Of a stretch of DNA of 64,000 nucleotides, positions 1 through 10,209 are shown in pieces. Within the stretch, counting starts at the first letter, position 1, and every line of letters starts with the position of its first letter. Source of the stretch: Tillandsia leiboldiana (Eukaryota; Streptophyta; Magnoliopsida; Poales; Bromeliaceae); contig CM055081.1 of NCBI GenBank assembly GCA_029204045.2, forward strand, positions 1,024,765 through 1,088,764, given 5' to 3'. Under the pieces are notes generated by a model. The model was not told the DNA's origin, searched no databases, and saw only the letters and a list, made by a program, of their open reading frames with translations. The position numbers and the translations under genes are program-made.

Positions 1-1116
1 TTCAAAAATTGCCAAATATGCCCCTATTTTTTTTCTTAATTAAAGAATCTTTTTATGATGGCGTTGGTTTCTAAAAATATATTTTTAAAATTTTGATTTT
101 AAACCAAACGTATTCTTTTGATAATAAAAATCATAATGGACATTATGCAAATAATCATACAATTCAAAAAGAGTTATACACATACAAATTCTTGGTTCGG
201 AGAGCCATTCATTTCGATTAATCGATCACCGGCCTTCGTCTCCGGCCACGACGGCATTGTGGGCGGGGCGATGTTCTTGTCATCTTGGTCCATTAGAATC
301 CCTTGGACGAAGAGGAAGGTAGCTCGGAAGCGAAGAGATGTGGGAGAGAATGCGTGGGATTTTATGTCGGTACGAAAAAAAAAAAAAAAAAAAAGGGAAA
401 GGTCATTATTTTGCACCATAGTCCAAAATAGTTTTCATATTTTCTTAATCGGATACAAACCTGAATCCGAACTCGATCCCCATCAGAATCCGAATTAATT
501 TTATATTATATAATATATATACATACATAAATATTAGATATTATATTTAAATTTATATTTTAAAAATTTAGATTTAATTTAATATATTTTAAAATATTGT
601 AAAGAGAAAAGAAAAAATAATTATTTCGAATTTAAATTTTTGGATTGAAATTTTAAAATTTTGATCGGATTCCAATTTGGATATAAATTTTTTAAATCTA
701 TAATTCAAATTCAGATACACGTGCCCGGTTTAAAATGTTACATGCACCCGGAGTATCATAGACCGTTTCCAATTTCGGGCCGGGCTGGACCGGAGTGAAA
801 TATTTGGGCCCAGATGGACCGGGCCATTTTCAGATTTGAAAAACTCTTTACTTAAAAATTTAAAAAAATAATACTACAAATGGGGTATTATGAACAAAGA
901 TTAAAATTCAAAAATTTTAAAAAAAATTTAAAATGATTCAGACAAAAATTTAAAAATTATTTGGACGTACAAATTTTTAAAAGATTTATAACTTTTTTAA
1001 AAATTATTTGAATAAAATTTTAAAATTTTAAAAACGATTTCTATTTCTATTAAAATTTAAAATCATTACTTAAAAAAAATAAATTATTAAAAGAAAATGA
1101 AGCTTAGCTGCACTTA
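1..1116. other. AT-rich intergenic DNA with a hAT-like (family K) remnant
   Basis: No gene is visible. About 450-720 resembles the middle and right part of the family K element seen whole at 49569-50013 (a GAATCCGAATTAATTTTA-type core followed by an AT-rich stretch). The remainder is AT-rich DNA with short homopolymers. A short ORF at 118-498 has no family signature and crosses a poly-A run, so it is not called. Confidence 0.4.
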
Positions 1117-1285
1117 GGGATGTCAACAGATCGGATTCAGGACGAATTTTTAAAAATTCGAATCCGAATCCGAACCCGAACCCGACTACCAAATTCGAAT
1201 CCGACGGATTTTAAAAATTCATATTCAAATTCGAATCCGATCAAAAATTTAAAATCCGAATCCAAATCCGAAACTCCAAACTCCA
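1117..1285 (+). mobile_element. Truncated hAT-like element, family K (left arm)
   Basis: It begins with the family K terminus (AGGGATGTCAAC) and continues through the characteristic runs of CCGAATCCGAAC-type repeats. Homology stops near 1280 where a GC-rich patch begins, so only one arm is present. Confidence 0.6.
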
Positions 1286-1289
1286 GCAC

Positions 1290-1425
1290 CTTTCTTCTCC
1301 ACCACCGCCGTTGGGTCGCTCCTTCGCCTGCACCGCCACCACCAAGCCACCGTCGTTGTTGCAGCCGTTCCTTCGCCTTCACCGCCACCACCAAGGCAAC
1401 GTCGTTGTTGCAGTGGGGCGGCGCT
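1290..1425. repeat. GC-rich patch with ~50-bp tandem duplication
   Basis: Two consecutive ~50-bp units share CACCGCCACCACCAAG followed by CGTCGTTGTTGCAG, in otherwise AT-rich DNA. It adjoins the truncated K arm. It may be a captured gene fragment, but it gives no recognisable protein. Confidence 0.45.
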
Positions 1426-1474
1426 ATGAGAATCAGGCAGTTTATAAGTTCAATGGGTTGGTTATTTATTTACT

Positions 1475-1870
1475 GAGTTAATTGCATACAAGTTGTTGAA
1501 AACATATCGAATAACAAATATACTCTTACAAAATTCAACTTTTAATATTTATTTTTTAAAAAATCTAACGTTATTTATATATATCCCACGTTATTTACAT
1601 ATATTCCTACCGTTTATTTCTGTTAGAAATCTAGTTAACCATAGATTAAACGCTTAACCTTAATAAGATAAAAAGTAAAATTTACTTTTTTTTATCCTTT
1701 TTATATTATAACTATTAAGATAGCCCTAGCATTATAAAGATGATGAAGTGAGATATTTTTATAATAATTTTAAAATTTTGACTTTTTGAGAAATATATTT
1801 GTAAAGATAAAATAGACATTTCACCTATATTCTGTTAAAATATAAACAGTAACCTAACGGTAATAGACAT
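1475..1870 (+). mobile_element. MITE-like repeat, TTAATTGCATAC family
   Basis: It starts with GAGTTAATTGCATAC and carries phrases (AACATATCGAATA, TTATTTATATATATCCC) that recur at 22028-22472 and in pieces at 22541-22700, 22914-23170 and 24135-24250. The right end is diverged. Confidence 0.5.
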
Positions 1871-1879
1871 TTCACCTAT

Positions 1880-1893
1880 AATCTAAATAGTAA

Positions 1894-1966
<73 letters not shown>

Positions 1967-2143
1967 GAGCTGTTATCGAGCCGTGAGCGAGCTGGCCCAG
2001 CTCATGTTCGGCTCGTTTATTAAACGAGCTAAAAAATTTGATTTGTGTTTGGCTCGTTTACTAAATGAGTGATTCGATCTCGAGCTCATTTCGAGCCGAA
2101 CACGAGCTGGCTCGCGAACAACGAACTGGATTGCCACCCCTAG
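1880..2143 (+). mobile_element. 5'-truncated hAT-like foldback element, family H, with internal (TA)n
   Basis: The right half of a family H element: ATCTAAATAGTAAA, then a (TA)n tract (1895-1963), then TTCGAGCTGTTATCGAG and the GCTCGTGTTCGGCTCG-type palindromic arm, ending in TTGCCACCCCTA. The (TA)n occupies the same internal position as in the complete copy at 51176-51603. Confidence 0.7.
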
Positions 2144-2147
2144 ATGT

Positions 2148-2319
2148 GAGCAATACTATTTGTACACCTCATTTGGGGTGTACGATATACACCATACCCA
2201 TTCAAGGGTGGGGACTCATCTATTCGTCACTTTGAAGTGATGAGTAAAATTTTATCCCACTCTAGAATATGTGGGGAGTAAAATGTACATTCCGTTTGGA
2301 ATGTATAAAAAATATTTTC
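2148..2319. mobile_element. Foldback MITE, family M, diverged copy
   Basis: Termini GAGCAATACTATTTGTACA and TGTATAAAAAATATTTTC, with an inner palindrome around CACTTTGAAGTGATG. It lies directly against the next M copy. No clean target duplication was found. Confidence 0.65.
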
Positions 2320-2329
2320 TAATAAAATA

Positions 2330-2679
2330 GAACAATGGTACATACCATCTGGAGTGTAGGGTCTATACCCGATCCATCTAAGGGTGAAAATTTTTCTATC
2401 TATCCATCACTTTAAAGTGATGGATAAAATTTATTCCATTCTAAAATAAATAGGGATAAATCATGAGCAACGCTACATGTACACCCCCAACGGGGGTGTA
2501 CATCTTACACCCACCCATCTAAGGGTGGGAGGGTCACTTCACAAATTGTGAAGTGACCCCTCACCACACCCCACCCATTGGATGGGTAGGGTGTGCGATG
2601 TACACCCCCAAATGGGGTGTACAAGTAGCATTTTCCATAAATCATATACCCCAAATGAAATGTGCAGAAAGTATTTTTC
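2330..2679. mobile_element. Foldback MITE, family M, split by a second M copy
   Basis: Flanked by a perfect 9-bp duplication AATAAAATA (2321-2329 and 2680-2688). The element is about 170 bp once the younger copy at 2465-2636 is removed. It is clearly older and more diverged than the copy inside it. Confidence 0.85.
2465..2636. mobile_element. Foldback MITE, family M, nested copy
   Basis: 172 bp with a perfect 9-bp target duplication ATAAATCAT (2456-2464 and 2637-2645). The ends are near-perfect inverted repeats (GAGCAACGCTACATGTACA against the reverse complement of TGTACAAGTAGCATTTTCC), with further inner inverted repeats (CACCCACCCATCTAAGG). The whole unit could fold into a long hairpin. 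The 9-bp duplication suggests mobilisation by a Mutator-type transposase. Confidence 0.9.
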
Positions 2680-2777
2680 AATAAAATAACTCAATTTTGT
2701 TACTATAACTTTGCCAATTCTTTAAAGCAACTCCTCCAACCTACCTTAACTTCTAGTGGAGGTCTCACACACACACA

Positions 2778-2779
<2 letters not shown>

Positions 2780-2857
<78 letters not shown>
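2780..2857. repeat. (TA)n microsatellite upstream of DMP gene
   Basis: An almost pure TA tract of about 78 bp ends roughly 65 bp before the ATG at 2922. It probably lies in the promoter or 5' UTR and could act as, or disturb, the TATA region. Confidence 0.95.
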
Positions 2858-2859
<2 letters not shown>

Positions 2860-2921
2860 AGAACAAAGCATGGAGCTAGCTAGTAAACCCTAACTATATA
2901 CTCAAAGCAAATAAACTAGAT

Positions 2922-3542
2922 ATGGAGGATGATTCGAAACAACCCATCAGCAAGAACACCAGCAACAACCACAACCCTAATGAGAGCATAGGAGACCAGG
3001 CCTTTAAAAGTGCTGGGGATCTCATAAAACTCCTCCCTACTGGAACAGTGTTCTTATTCCAGTTCCTTAGCCCTCTCTTAACCAACGCAGGCCACTGCAG
3101 CACCCCAAACAAGGTTTTGAGCTCCATCCTCCTCTTCTGCTGTGGCTTCACCTGCTGCTTCTCCTCCTTCACCGACAGCTACATAGGATGTGATGGCAAA
3201 CTCTACTACGGTGTCGCAACGATCACCGGTTTATGTTCGTTCTCCGATCCTAACGCAGGATCGCTGGACCTGTCGAAGTATAAGCTGAGGATCGGGGACT
3301 TTGCGCACGCATTCCTGGCGCTCGTTGTGTTCGCGGCGATCGCACTACTGCTGGACGCGAACATGGTCTCGTGCTTCTACCGGTCCCTCGACAGCGAGAA
3401 GGGGCGCGTTTTGGTGGTCGGGGTGATGCCCGTCATGGTGATCGGCGTGTTGGCGAGCAGTGTGTTCATGCTGTTCCCTAACAACAGGCATGGAATAGGG
3501 TACCCACCAACACAACCAACAGAGGATTTTCAACCAAAGTAG
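2922..3542 (+). CDS. DMP: DMP (DUF679) membrane protein
   Basis: Encodes 206 residues in one exon. DMP proteins are plant-specific four-pass endomembrane proteins; members act in membrane remodelling, senescence and, for the sperm-expressed group, gamete fusion. Visible here: a polar Asn-rich N-terminus (1-25); hydrophobic segments near 38-55, 64-82, 127-146 and 162-185; a Cys-rich stretch in the second segment (CCGFTCCFSSFTDSY); the family phrase KYKLRIGDFAHAFLAL at 119-134; and the family C-terminal motif GIGYPP at 191-196. The length fits the family. The start is the first ATG and the codons are GC-richer than the surroundings. A (TA)n tract lies upstream, and a CACTA-type element begins 9 bp after the stop, so the 3' UTR is probably element-derived. 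Which DMP subgroup it belongs to cannot be settled here. Confidence 0.95.
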   Translation: MEDDSKQPISKNTSNNHNPNESIGDQAFKSAGDLIKLLPTGTVFLFQFLSPLLTNAGHCSTPNKVLSSILLFCCGFTCCFSSFTDSYIGCDGKLYYGVATITGLCSFSDPNAGSLDLSKYKLRIGDFAHAFLALVVFAAIALLLDANMVSCFYRSLDSEKGRVLVVGVMPVMVIGVLASSVFMLFPNNRHGIGYPPTQPTEDFQPK

Positions 3543-3551
3543 AGGTTTATA

Positions 3552-3808
3552 CACTACAACAAAATTATGTTATAGCGACACTTTTAAGTGTTGCTAAAAA
3601 CTAAAAAAAATACTGCTGGAAAAAATACCGACACTTGTGATTAGTGTTGCTATATGTGCCGTCGCTAGAGTGTATAGGGATACATTATTATAATGTGTCC
3701 TAAAAATATGTCTCTATAACTTAATTTTGGATATAAATGGATTATAAATGGAACACTTGCAAAAAATATCATAAACATGTGTCTCTATAATTTAATTTTG
3801 TCGTGGTG
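3552..3808. mobile_element. Small CACTA-type element (family C) in the DMP 3' region
   Basis: 257 bp beginning CACTACAACAAAATTATG and ending AATTTTGTCGTGGTG, flanked by the 3-bp duplication ATA (3549-3551 and 3809-3811). It carries the family core TAGCGACAC...AGTGTTGCTATATGTGC. Related copies lie at 9598-10208, 13754-15053, 26270-26525 and 54520-54775. CACTA termini with a 3-bp duplication are typical of the En/Spm superfamily. Confidence 0.8.
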
Positions 3809-4037
3809 ATATATGAATTATCTCAAAGATTGGTTCGTGATATTCAGAAAGAGTGATGGAATATTGGTTTGTAAATTTATGTGTGAAAGAAAGAAAAGGG
3901 TTATTGTTGATGCATGTGTGAGATTTTCTTTTAATTATTTTTTATTTATTGAGTTCATTGGATTTTTATTTGCCTATTTAAGTAGTAATAGAGAAGTTAG
4001 ATAATGGTTTCAGCTGCACATTATTCTATCTAGTTTA

Positions 4038-4823
4038 TGCTGGCTATTTATTTATGGATTAAAATAGGTTTAGTTTTTTATCTCGCGATAATAGATTTAG
4101 AAAATTAATAAAGGAAAATGCTAGATGTACACCCCAAATGGGGTGTACATCTTACACCCACCCCATCCTAGGGGTGGGTGAATTCCACTCGTCACATCGA
4201 GTGACGAGTGGATAAATACCCATCCTAGAATGGATGGGTGTAGGATGTACACCCCATTTGGGGGTGTACACCTAGCACTTCTCATTAATAAATTGAATTG
4301 GATGAACCTAATAACTTGAGTGGAACTACGGTTCACAATAAACCTAACGGCAAGAGACTGAATAATAGACCGAATATCTAGAATGGTTGAGTCCGGTCGA
4401 GATCTGTGGGTGCTGTATCTGTATGTTTTAAGTGAATTGTTGCGTATTTTTAATTGTTCGAACATTTGGGATTAATAGTTAGCGCCAACAATCCGACAAA
4501 ATAGTATCAAAGCCAATGGCACGGTTCGATTTCCACACGGTGCAGGGGTTGGGGGAGGTGGGATTGTTGGCTATTTATTTATAGATTAAAATAGGTCAAA
4601 CTTTCTGTTCCGTGATAATAAGCACATAAGAGCCCAATAAGTTGAGTGGGACTACGGTCCATAATAAACCAAACGGTAAGAGGCTCAATAATAGATTTAA
4701 CATCCAGATAGATTAAGTCCGATCGAGATCCGTGAGTACTGTGTCTGTACGTTTTAAGTGAAGTAGTTACGTATTTTTAACGGCTCAAATTTTTAAAATT
4801 AATAATTAGCGCACAATGTGGCA
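4038..4823 (+). mobile_element. Miniature LTR retroelement (TRIM, family R2) with nested MITE
   Basis: Two LTR-like repeats (4038-4498 and 4565-4823) begin with GCTATTTATTTAT.GATTAAAATAGG and end near AGCGC. They flank a ~66-bp interior with a decayed primer site (GTATCAAAGCC, expected TGGTATCAGAGCC) and the phrase CACACGGTGCAGGGG shared with the intact R2 copy at 43168-43745. The left LTR is lengthened by the M element at 4113-4283. There is no coding capacity. Confidence 0.75.
4113..4283. mobile_element. Foldback MITE, family M, inside a TRIM LTR
   Basis: 171 bp, with a perfect 9-bp duplication ATTAATAAA (4104-4112 and 4284-4292). Termini GGAAAATGCTAGATGTACA and TGTACACCTAGCACTTCTC, with an inner palindrome at CACTCGTCACATCGAGTGACGAGTG split around its centre. 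It is younger than the TRIM it interrupts. Confidence 0.9.
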
Positions 4824-4961
4824 ATTTATACCTTAAATATAAAATTTTTTTCCATCTTGGTTGTCACTAGATTTTATTCATGCAATGCATATGGAACAAT
4901 TCTCAAGAATATTATACATATAAAAATGGTTTAAACGGTTGAATTTTTAGAAAAAGATAGA

Positions 4962-4992
<31 letters not shown>

Positions 4993-5340
4993 GATTATAT
5001 ATATTTTAGATAAAAATGAGTAGCTTAATAAGTGTATTACAATATATATAGTTTCGCTAATGATAATTAATTAAGGAATAATAGAAGTTATGAGATAATA
5101 TGTCAAATCCAACTTCTTCTATCATTAAATTTTAGATAGTTGTTGCTAAGTACTCAACAGTATAAAATATTTCGTGGGTATCTAATTAATTTTTTTAAAT
5201 AATTACTAATCTAAATGAAATGTAAAGGTATTAAGTAATTAACAATGTTTTTTTACGTCCCACAATTAATCTTGCATAATGTATGTATGTATGACATAAG
5301 AATTGTTTATAGACCGAGATTCGGGGCATGTTATATATGA
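4824..5340. other. AT-rich intergenic DNA
   Basis: No gene or bounded element seen. It contains a short (AAAT)n run (about 4960-4991) and a TGTA microsatellite near 5280-5292. Confidence 0.5.
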
Positions 5341-5344
5341 TGCG

Positions 5345-5660
5345 TGTGATGATCCGACCCGCTAAATTACTGGTTCAAAATATTTAAATTCAGTTATTAT
5401 TACTAGCGTGTATGGTTTTATATATCCAATTAGAATCTCAATTTCGTTCGATATAGAACTATTATGGTGTTACAAATTCTTCCCGTTTAGATTCTGATCC
5501 AAACCAGAGATCGCAGATAATAGATAATCACAGATATCCAAATCTGATTACACATAGGCAGACGATGTGAGATTTTAGAGGTGGCTCCTACCAAATCTAT
5601 GGTCTGATATCATCTGTGACGATTCTACTCGCTAGCAATAATAATTTTTTGGATTAATAA
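5345..5660 (-). mobile_element. Diverged TRIM (family R3) remnant
   Basis: LTR-like text (GATCCGACCCGCTAAAT ... GTTATTATTACTAGCGTG ... GGTGTTACA), a short interior with GACGATGTGAGATTT, a decayed primer complement (GGTCTGATATCAT at about 5601-5613), then a second LTR start (TGTGACGATTCTACTCGCTAG). It matches the better-kept R3 copies at 46325-46790 and 53676-53970. Confidence 0.6.
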
Positions 5661-5767
5661 AAAAATTTAACCAATCTAATCAATACTTTAATCCACAACA
5701 GGGTAATCGAAATATAAACTAGAACAACTCAAGACAAATCCAACGAATGTATAAAACCATTATTAAC

Positions 5768-5861
5768 GATGTGACGCGTAAAATTCATCCCACTCCAGGA
5801 TAGAGTTGGATGTAAAATGTACACGTACCCCCAAGAGGGCGTACAGGTAGCAATGCCCATT
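5768..5861. mobile_element. Half copy of family M MITE
   Basis: Only the right half is present (GTGACGCGTAAAATTCATCCCA ends the core; TACAGGTAGCAATGCCC is the right terminus). No target duplication can be assigned. Confidence 0.5.
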
Positions 5862-6229
5862 AACTAACTACTCTAGTCTCATGACATAATAACTGTTGAA
5901 AAATTCTTTTCAAATTAATTTTTTTAATCAAATAAAATTTAAACAATTTAAATCCGAAATACTAGCAAATTATTTATATACTGTTATATAGAGAGAAGAT
6001 TAGATGAAGCTTGTGAATGTCGAGACGTGTGTAAGTACTGTTCTAGAAGCAAGATTGCCTCTCTACGTGCGAGGCTCCGGCAATCACCCCTAGCGATACA
6101 ACGACCACTGTCCACCCCGTCGGCACGACTCCGGAATGGTGCGTAGCGAACCAAACAGCTTTCAGAGATCCAGCAAAAAAAAAAAAACTCGAAGTAAAGG
6201 GGAAGAAGAAGACTGTAAATCTCAGTGTA

Positions 6230-6413
6230 AGTGTGGCACTCCTGTAATGTGTATTAGTCTTATATATAAATAATATAATAGGACTAAATCTCTTAACCCG
6301 GCTATAGCATTTTGGGTGGTAGTAAGACTCAAGAGGTTAAAAGAGTTAAGCGTGTTAGACCTAGAGTAGTTCTAGGATGAGTGACCCCATGAGAAGTTGG
6401 GGCGTCACAGTAA
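6230..6413 (+). mobile_element. Solo LTR of TRIM family R1
   Basis: ATTAGTCTTATATATAAATAATATAATAGGACTAAATCTC through GGGGCGTCACAG matches the 177-bp LTRs of the complete R1 TRIM at 52826-53401, with no primer site after it. The 5' edge reads TGTAATGTGTATTAG, where the complete copy has TGTGACACCCCC. Confidence 0.65.
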
Positions 6414-6493
6414 GAGTGCTCTGTAAAATCTCTGTAAAATAGAATATGTACTGTATCTTGTTTTTTAACCACGCTCTCTTGCTCTACATATAT

Positions 6494-6938
6494 GGGATAA
6501 TTACCTGTGTACCCCTGAAATCTGAAGAAATATCTGATTTACCCCTCATATTTTTTTCTTTCCAATATACCCCTCATACGTTCTACCATTATTAAAAATA
6601 TCCCTACCGTTTCCCTTTGTTAAGTTAACTAGGGTTAAACTAGAGTTAAATAATAATCAGAGTTGAAAACTATCAGAAATGCCTATTTTGCCCCTGTCTA
6701 CCAAAACATTTGAAGGGTACATAAGAAAAGTTGGTTATGGTAGAAGGGTATATTTGAAAGACAAAATAGTAATTTCACACAGATAACGGCAGCTCCAAAC
6801 GGTACACTAACAGAGTTTAACTTCAGGGGTATTTTGGAAAGAAGTTGGAACGTAAGAATGGTAGTTTTAATATTAGCCTTCTAAGAGGGATAAATATGAA
6901 AACAGAAAAAATTTTAAAGGTATATAGGAAATTGCCCC
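6494..6938 (+). mobile_element. Mutator-type element, family T, without telomeric tract
   Basis: 445 bp with a perfect 9-bp duplication TACATATAT (6485-6493 and 6939-6947). Termini GGGATAATTACCTGTGTAC and the reverse complement of TATAGGAAATTGCCCC. The middle holds unique sequence (about 6697-6748, including AGTTGGTTATGGTAG) where four other copies carry TTTAGGG repeats, so this appears to be the ancestral form. It has no coding capacity. Confidence 0.9.
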
Positions 6939-6949
6939 TACATATATAA

Positions 6950-7640
6950 AGTCCAAAGAGAGAGCCCACTCTCCAACCCACAAGGGGACAAGGTCCAAAG
7001 AAAAGTTTTCTTGGGCAACCCACAAGACAAATTTCAAGAAAAGCTCTTGGTAATCCGAGATGGTACTTCCCAAGATTGGTTAAGCCAAGCAAAAAAGAAA
7101 GGTCAAAATAAAAAAGTATCGGGTCAGAATCGCACGCCGCCCGTACTTGTGTTTAGGAAAAGTCTTTGCTCTCACTTTCTCCTAACCAATATATGTAAAA
7201 GTGAATGAGTATATAAACACCTTCTCCATGTGATGAGTTCCCGATGTGGGATTAAATATTACATGTGGAGAAAAATGGGTTTGCGTTCCCATGCAAAACC
7301 CAGAAATATTGGACCGCCCGGAAAAACTCCAAAGCCAAAACAAATTTTAAATTACTTTAAAAAATTCATATAGAATCCAACAATAATAAGTCCACGTATA
7401 ATCCTTTTATATATACTAGTGTGGAAGGAACAGGCAACATTGTTGGATCATTTTCTATATGGGTTTGGAATTACCTACAATTAATGTAGAAAAAACAATT
7501 AAAAGGCAAATGACCTTTGAATTAATTAAAAAGGCATTGATAGATAGTGAGCAATATTTAAATGCCATCCAATTTGGACAATATGGAATTGTTTGACAGT
7601 TTCTCTAAACTAGAGAAGCATTTTTGATAGGCTAAAATGC
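6950..7640. other. Intergenic DNA, no gene seen
   Basis: Moderately GC text around 6950-7200 (CCAACCCACAAGGGGACAAGG) and GATGAGTTCCCGATGTGGGATTAAA near 7235 recall LTR or promoter debris, but no paired ends were found. Confidence 0.35.
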
Positions 7641-7681
7641 AAAAAAACCTTTTTGTAAACATCTGTTTTTTTTTTTTTTTC

Positions 7682-7712
<31 letters not shown>

Positions 7713-7821
7713 ATCTTATTTTTAAAAATCTATATTTTATCCTTTTAAAATATCAGAAAATATTTTTAGGAATTACGGTGTTAATGAAGATGATAAAAAA
7801 ACCATATTATCCTTACTTGCT

Positions 7822-7827
<6 letters not shown>

Positions 7828-7893
<66 letters not shown>
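7828..7893. repeat. (TA)n microsatellite
   Basis: A pure TA tract of about 66 bp. ORFs through it only encode Tyr-Ile repeats. Confidence 0.95.
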
Positions 7894-7896
<3 letters not shown>

Positions 7897-8504
7897 ATGT
7901 ATTTCTGTCATTTTTATAATATTTTCGGTATAAATTATAAGAAATTGACGGAAAATTAATGCATCAACTTGAATTTTTGATGGAATAAAATATAAATTTT
8001 TAAAAATCAGAATAATTTTAGAGGGGCTTTTATGTAATTTTCTCTTATCCAAAAGGCATGTGTAAAATTACTCCTTTTATTAAAGTCTCATCTAACAAAG
8101 TATCGTACTCTCCATAATAATAATAAATAAATAAATAAATAAATAAGCTTAATAATCAAATTGCTCTCTCCATTGGAATATTCTTTATGTGATACATTAA
8201 TAATTTTTAGATGAAATGTGAATATAATTGAACCCTTAAAGCAATATTTGATTGTCATATGAATCTTTAATTGTTTCCTTTACTTCTTTCCAAACATAAA
8301 AAGTAATGATAAAATTTATTTCTTATCCTGATCAAAAATAACAAAATTTGATTGTAATATTTACTAGACTATTAATTAACTCTTAATTTCAAAATTTGCC
8401 ATAATTTGAAATATATTAATATCTAACAAAACTACAATGACTAAAATTAAAATTGAACATTATAGAAATAATAATGTATCATCAAATCCCTTCTATATAT
8501 TATG

Positions 8505-9400
8505 AGGGTGTTTGGTCCAACTTTTGGAAAGTTATTTTGGTTTCAAAAGTGATTTTTAATTTGATTTAGCATTTAGTAATATCGTTTTCAAAATATAATT
8601 CAAATTTTTAGAATAACTTTTCTAATTTTCGATACTTAAAATCAGAAATAAATAAAACTTGCTTATTGAAATCTGATTCTTATTTTGCATTCAGATTTTA
8701 AAATTTTATTTGTATTTTTGATTAAACTTTTAAATATAAATTTAAATTTTATATTTTATATTTGTATTTGAATTTTTAAATTTTAAATTTCAAATTTCAA
8801 TTTAAAATTTCAAAATTTAAATTTTAAATTTTAAATTTTAAAACTCAAATTTTCAAATTTTAAATTTAAGATAAAATTTAAATTTTGAAGTTTTAAAATT
8901 TTAAAATTTAACATTTTAATTTTTAAATTTTTAATATTTAATTATTTAATTTAAAATTTAAATTTTAAAATTTTTAACTTTTAATTTTCAAATGTGAAAT
9001 TTCAAATTTTTAAAATTAAAATTTTAAATTTTTTAATTTTTATTTTTAAAATTTTAATTTTTTGAATTTAAATTTTTAATTTTCAATTTTCAATTTATAT
9101 TTTAAATTCAAAATTAAAATTTTAAATTTAGTTTACCAATTTTAAATTTTAATTTTTAAAATTTATATTTAAAATTAAAATTTTAAACTTTAAATTTTCG
9201 AAATTTAAATTTAAATTTAAAATTTTAAACTTTAAATTTTCGAAATTTAAATTTAAATTTATATTATTTTAAAATAAAATTTAGTAAACAATTATTAAAT
9301 TATTATTTACAAATTATTTTCTATCTAAACCCAATTAAATGCTCTACTGTTTTTAACTAAAATTAATTCAGTCAATCAAAATTAATTATATAAAAATTAT
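8505..9400. repeat. AAATTT-rich interspersed repeat
   Basis: It begins GGGTGTTTGGTCCAACTTTT and is dominated by interleaved AAATTT/TTTAAA palindromes. The same opening and interior style recur at 41050-41840, which marks it as a dispersed repeat, not random AT DNA. Its superfamily is not determined. Confidence 0.55.
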
Positions 9401-9597
9401 TATTTATAAATCTAAACAAATATTTCTCCATCATTGTTTACGTCATCAAACCAATATCATAACCACGTCATATGACCCCCATTATAAATACAAACCTATT
9501 AATTTCATGGTTAAGTTAGGTTGAAATTATAAACATTCCAATCATACTTGGAGTTTCAATTAATTCATTTGATTGTCTCTGAATATTCTAATCCAAT

Positions 9598-10208
9598 CAC
9601 TACACTAAAATTATGTTACAGCGATACAAAAAAAATATCGTTAATAAAAATACCGACAAATATTATTAATATCACTATATGTGTCGTAAAAATATGTTCC
9701 TATAATTTAATTTTAGATATAAATAGAATATAGATAGAATATTTACACAAAAATTTCACAAAAAAATATATTTTTATAAGGCTAAATTACAAAAAACCTC
9801 ATGTAATATTTCGCTTTTTCACTTTGCCCCTTGTCTTTTAAAAGTCTATATTTTGCCCCCTCGTAATTACCGAAATATGCATTTGCCCCCGCCGTCACGA
9901 TTCCGTGAGTGAGCCATCAGATTTTTTTTAAATATTATTGAATATATCCAAAATACCCTTCAAAAATGGCGAGAAATAAGTCTAAACCCCTTTCACTTTC
10001 CACCATTACATTTTTCCTCCAATATAAGGTAAAGACATTTTCGTTAATTTACCTCCTCCGTTAACGTCATTGCCCCCTAAAGACAATTCGGTAATTACGA
10101 AGAGGCAAAATATAGGCTTTTAAAAGACATGAACAAAGTGAAAAAGCGAGATATTATAAGAAAATTTTCTGTAATTTAGCTTTTTTATAATCTAATTTTA
10201 TTATAGTG
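9598..10208. mobile_element. CACTA-type element (family C) split by a family G MITE
   Basis: Begins CACTACACTAAAATTATG and ends TTTTATTATAGTG, with the 3-bp duplication AAT (9595-9597 and 10209-10211). Without the nested insert it is about 200 bp. Confidence 0.8.
9780..10181. mobile_element. Family G MITE, nested in CACTA-type element
   Basis: 402 bp with a perfect 9-bp duplication TTTTTATAA (9771-9779 and 10182-10190). Termini GGCTAAATTACAAAAAACC and TTCTGTAATTTAGCT are inverted repeats. Both arms carry ATTTTGCCCCCTCGTAATTACC-like phrases in opposite orientation. Confidence 0.88.
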
Positions 10209-10209
10209 A

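Noticed and set aside
8700..9290. Matrix-attachment or origin-like AT island
   Set aside because: The AAATTT-rich block recurs with the same opening at 41050-41840, so a dispersed repeat explains it without a regulatory role.
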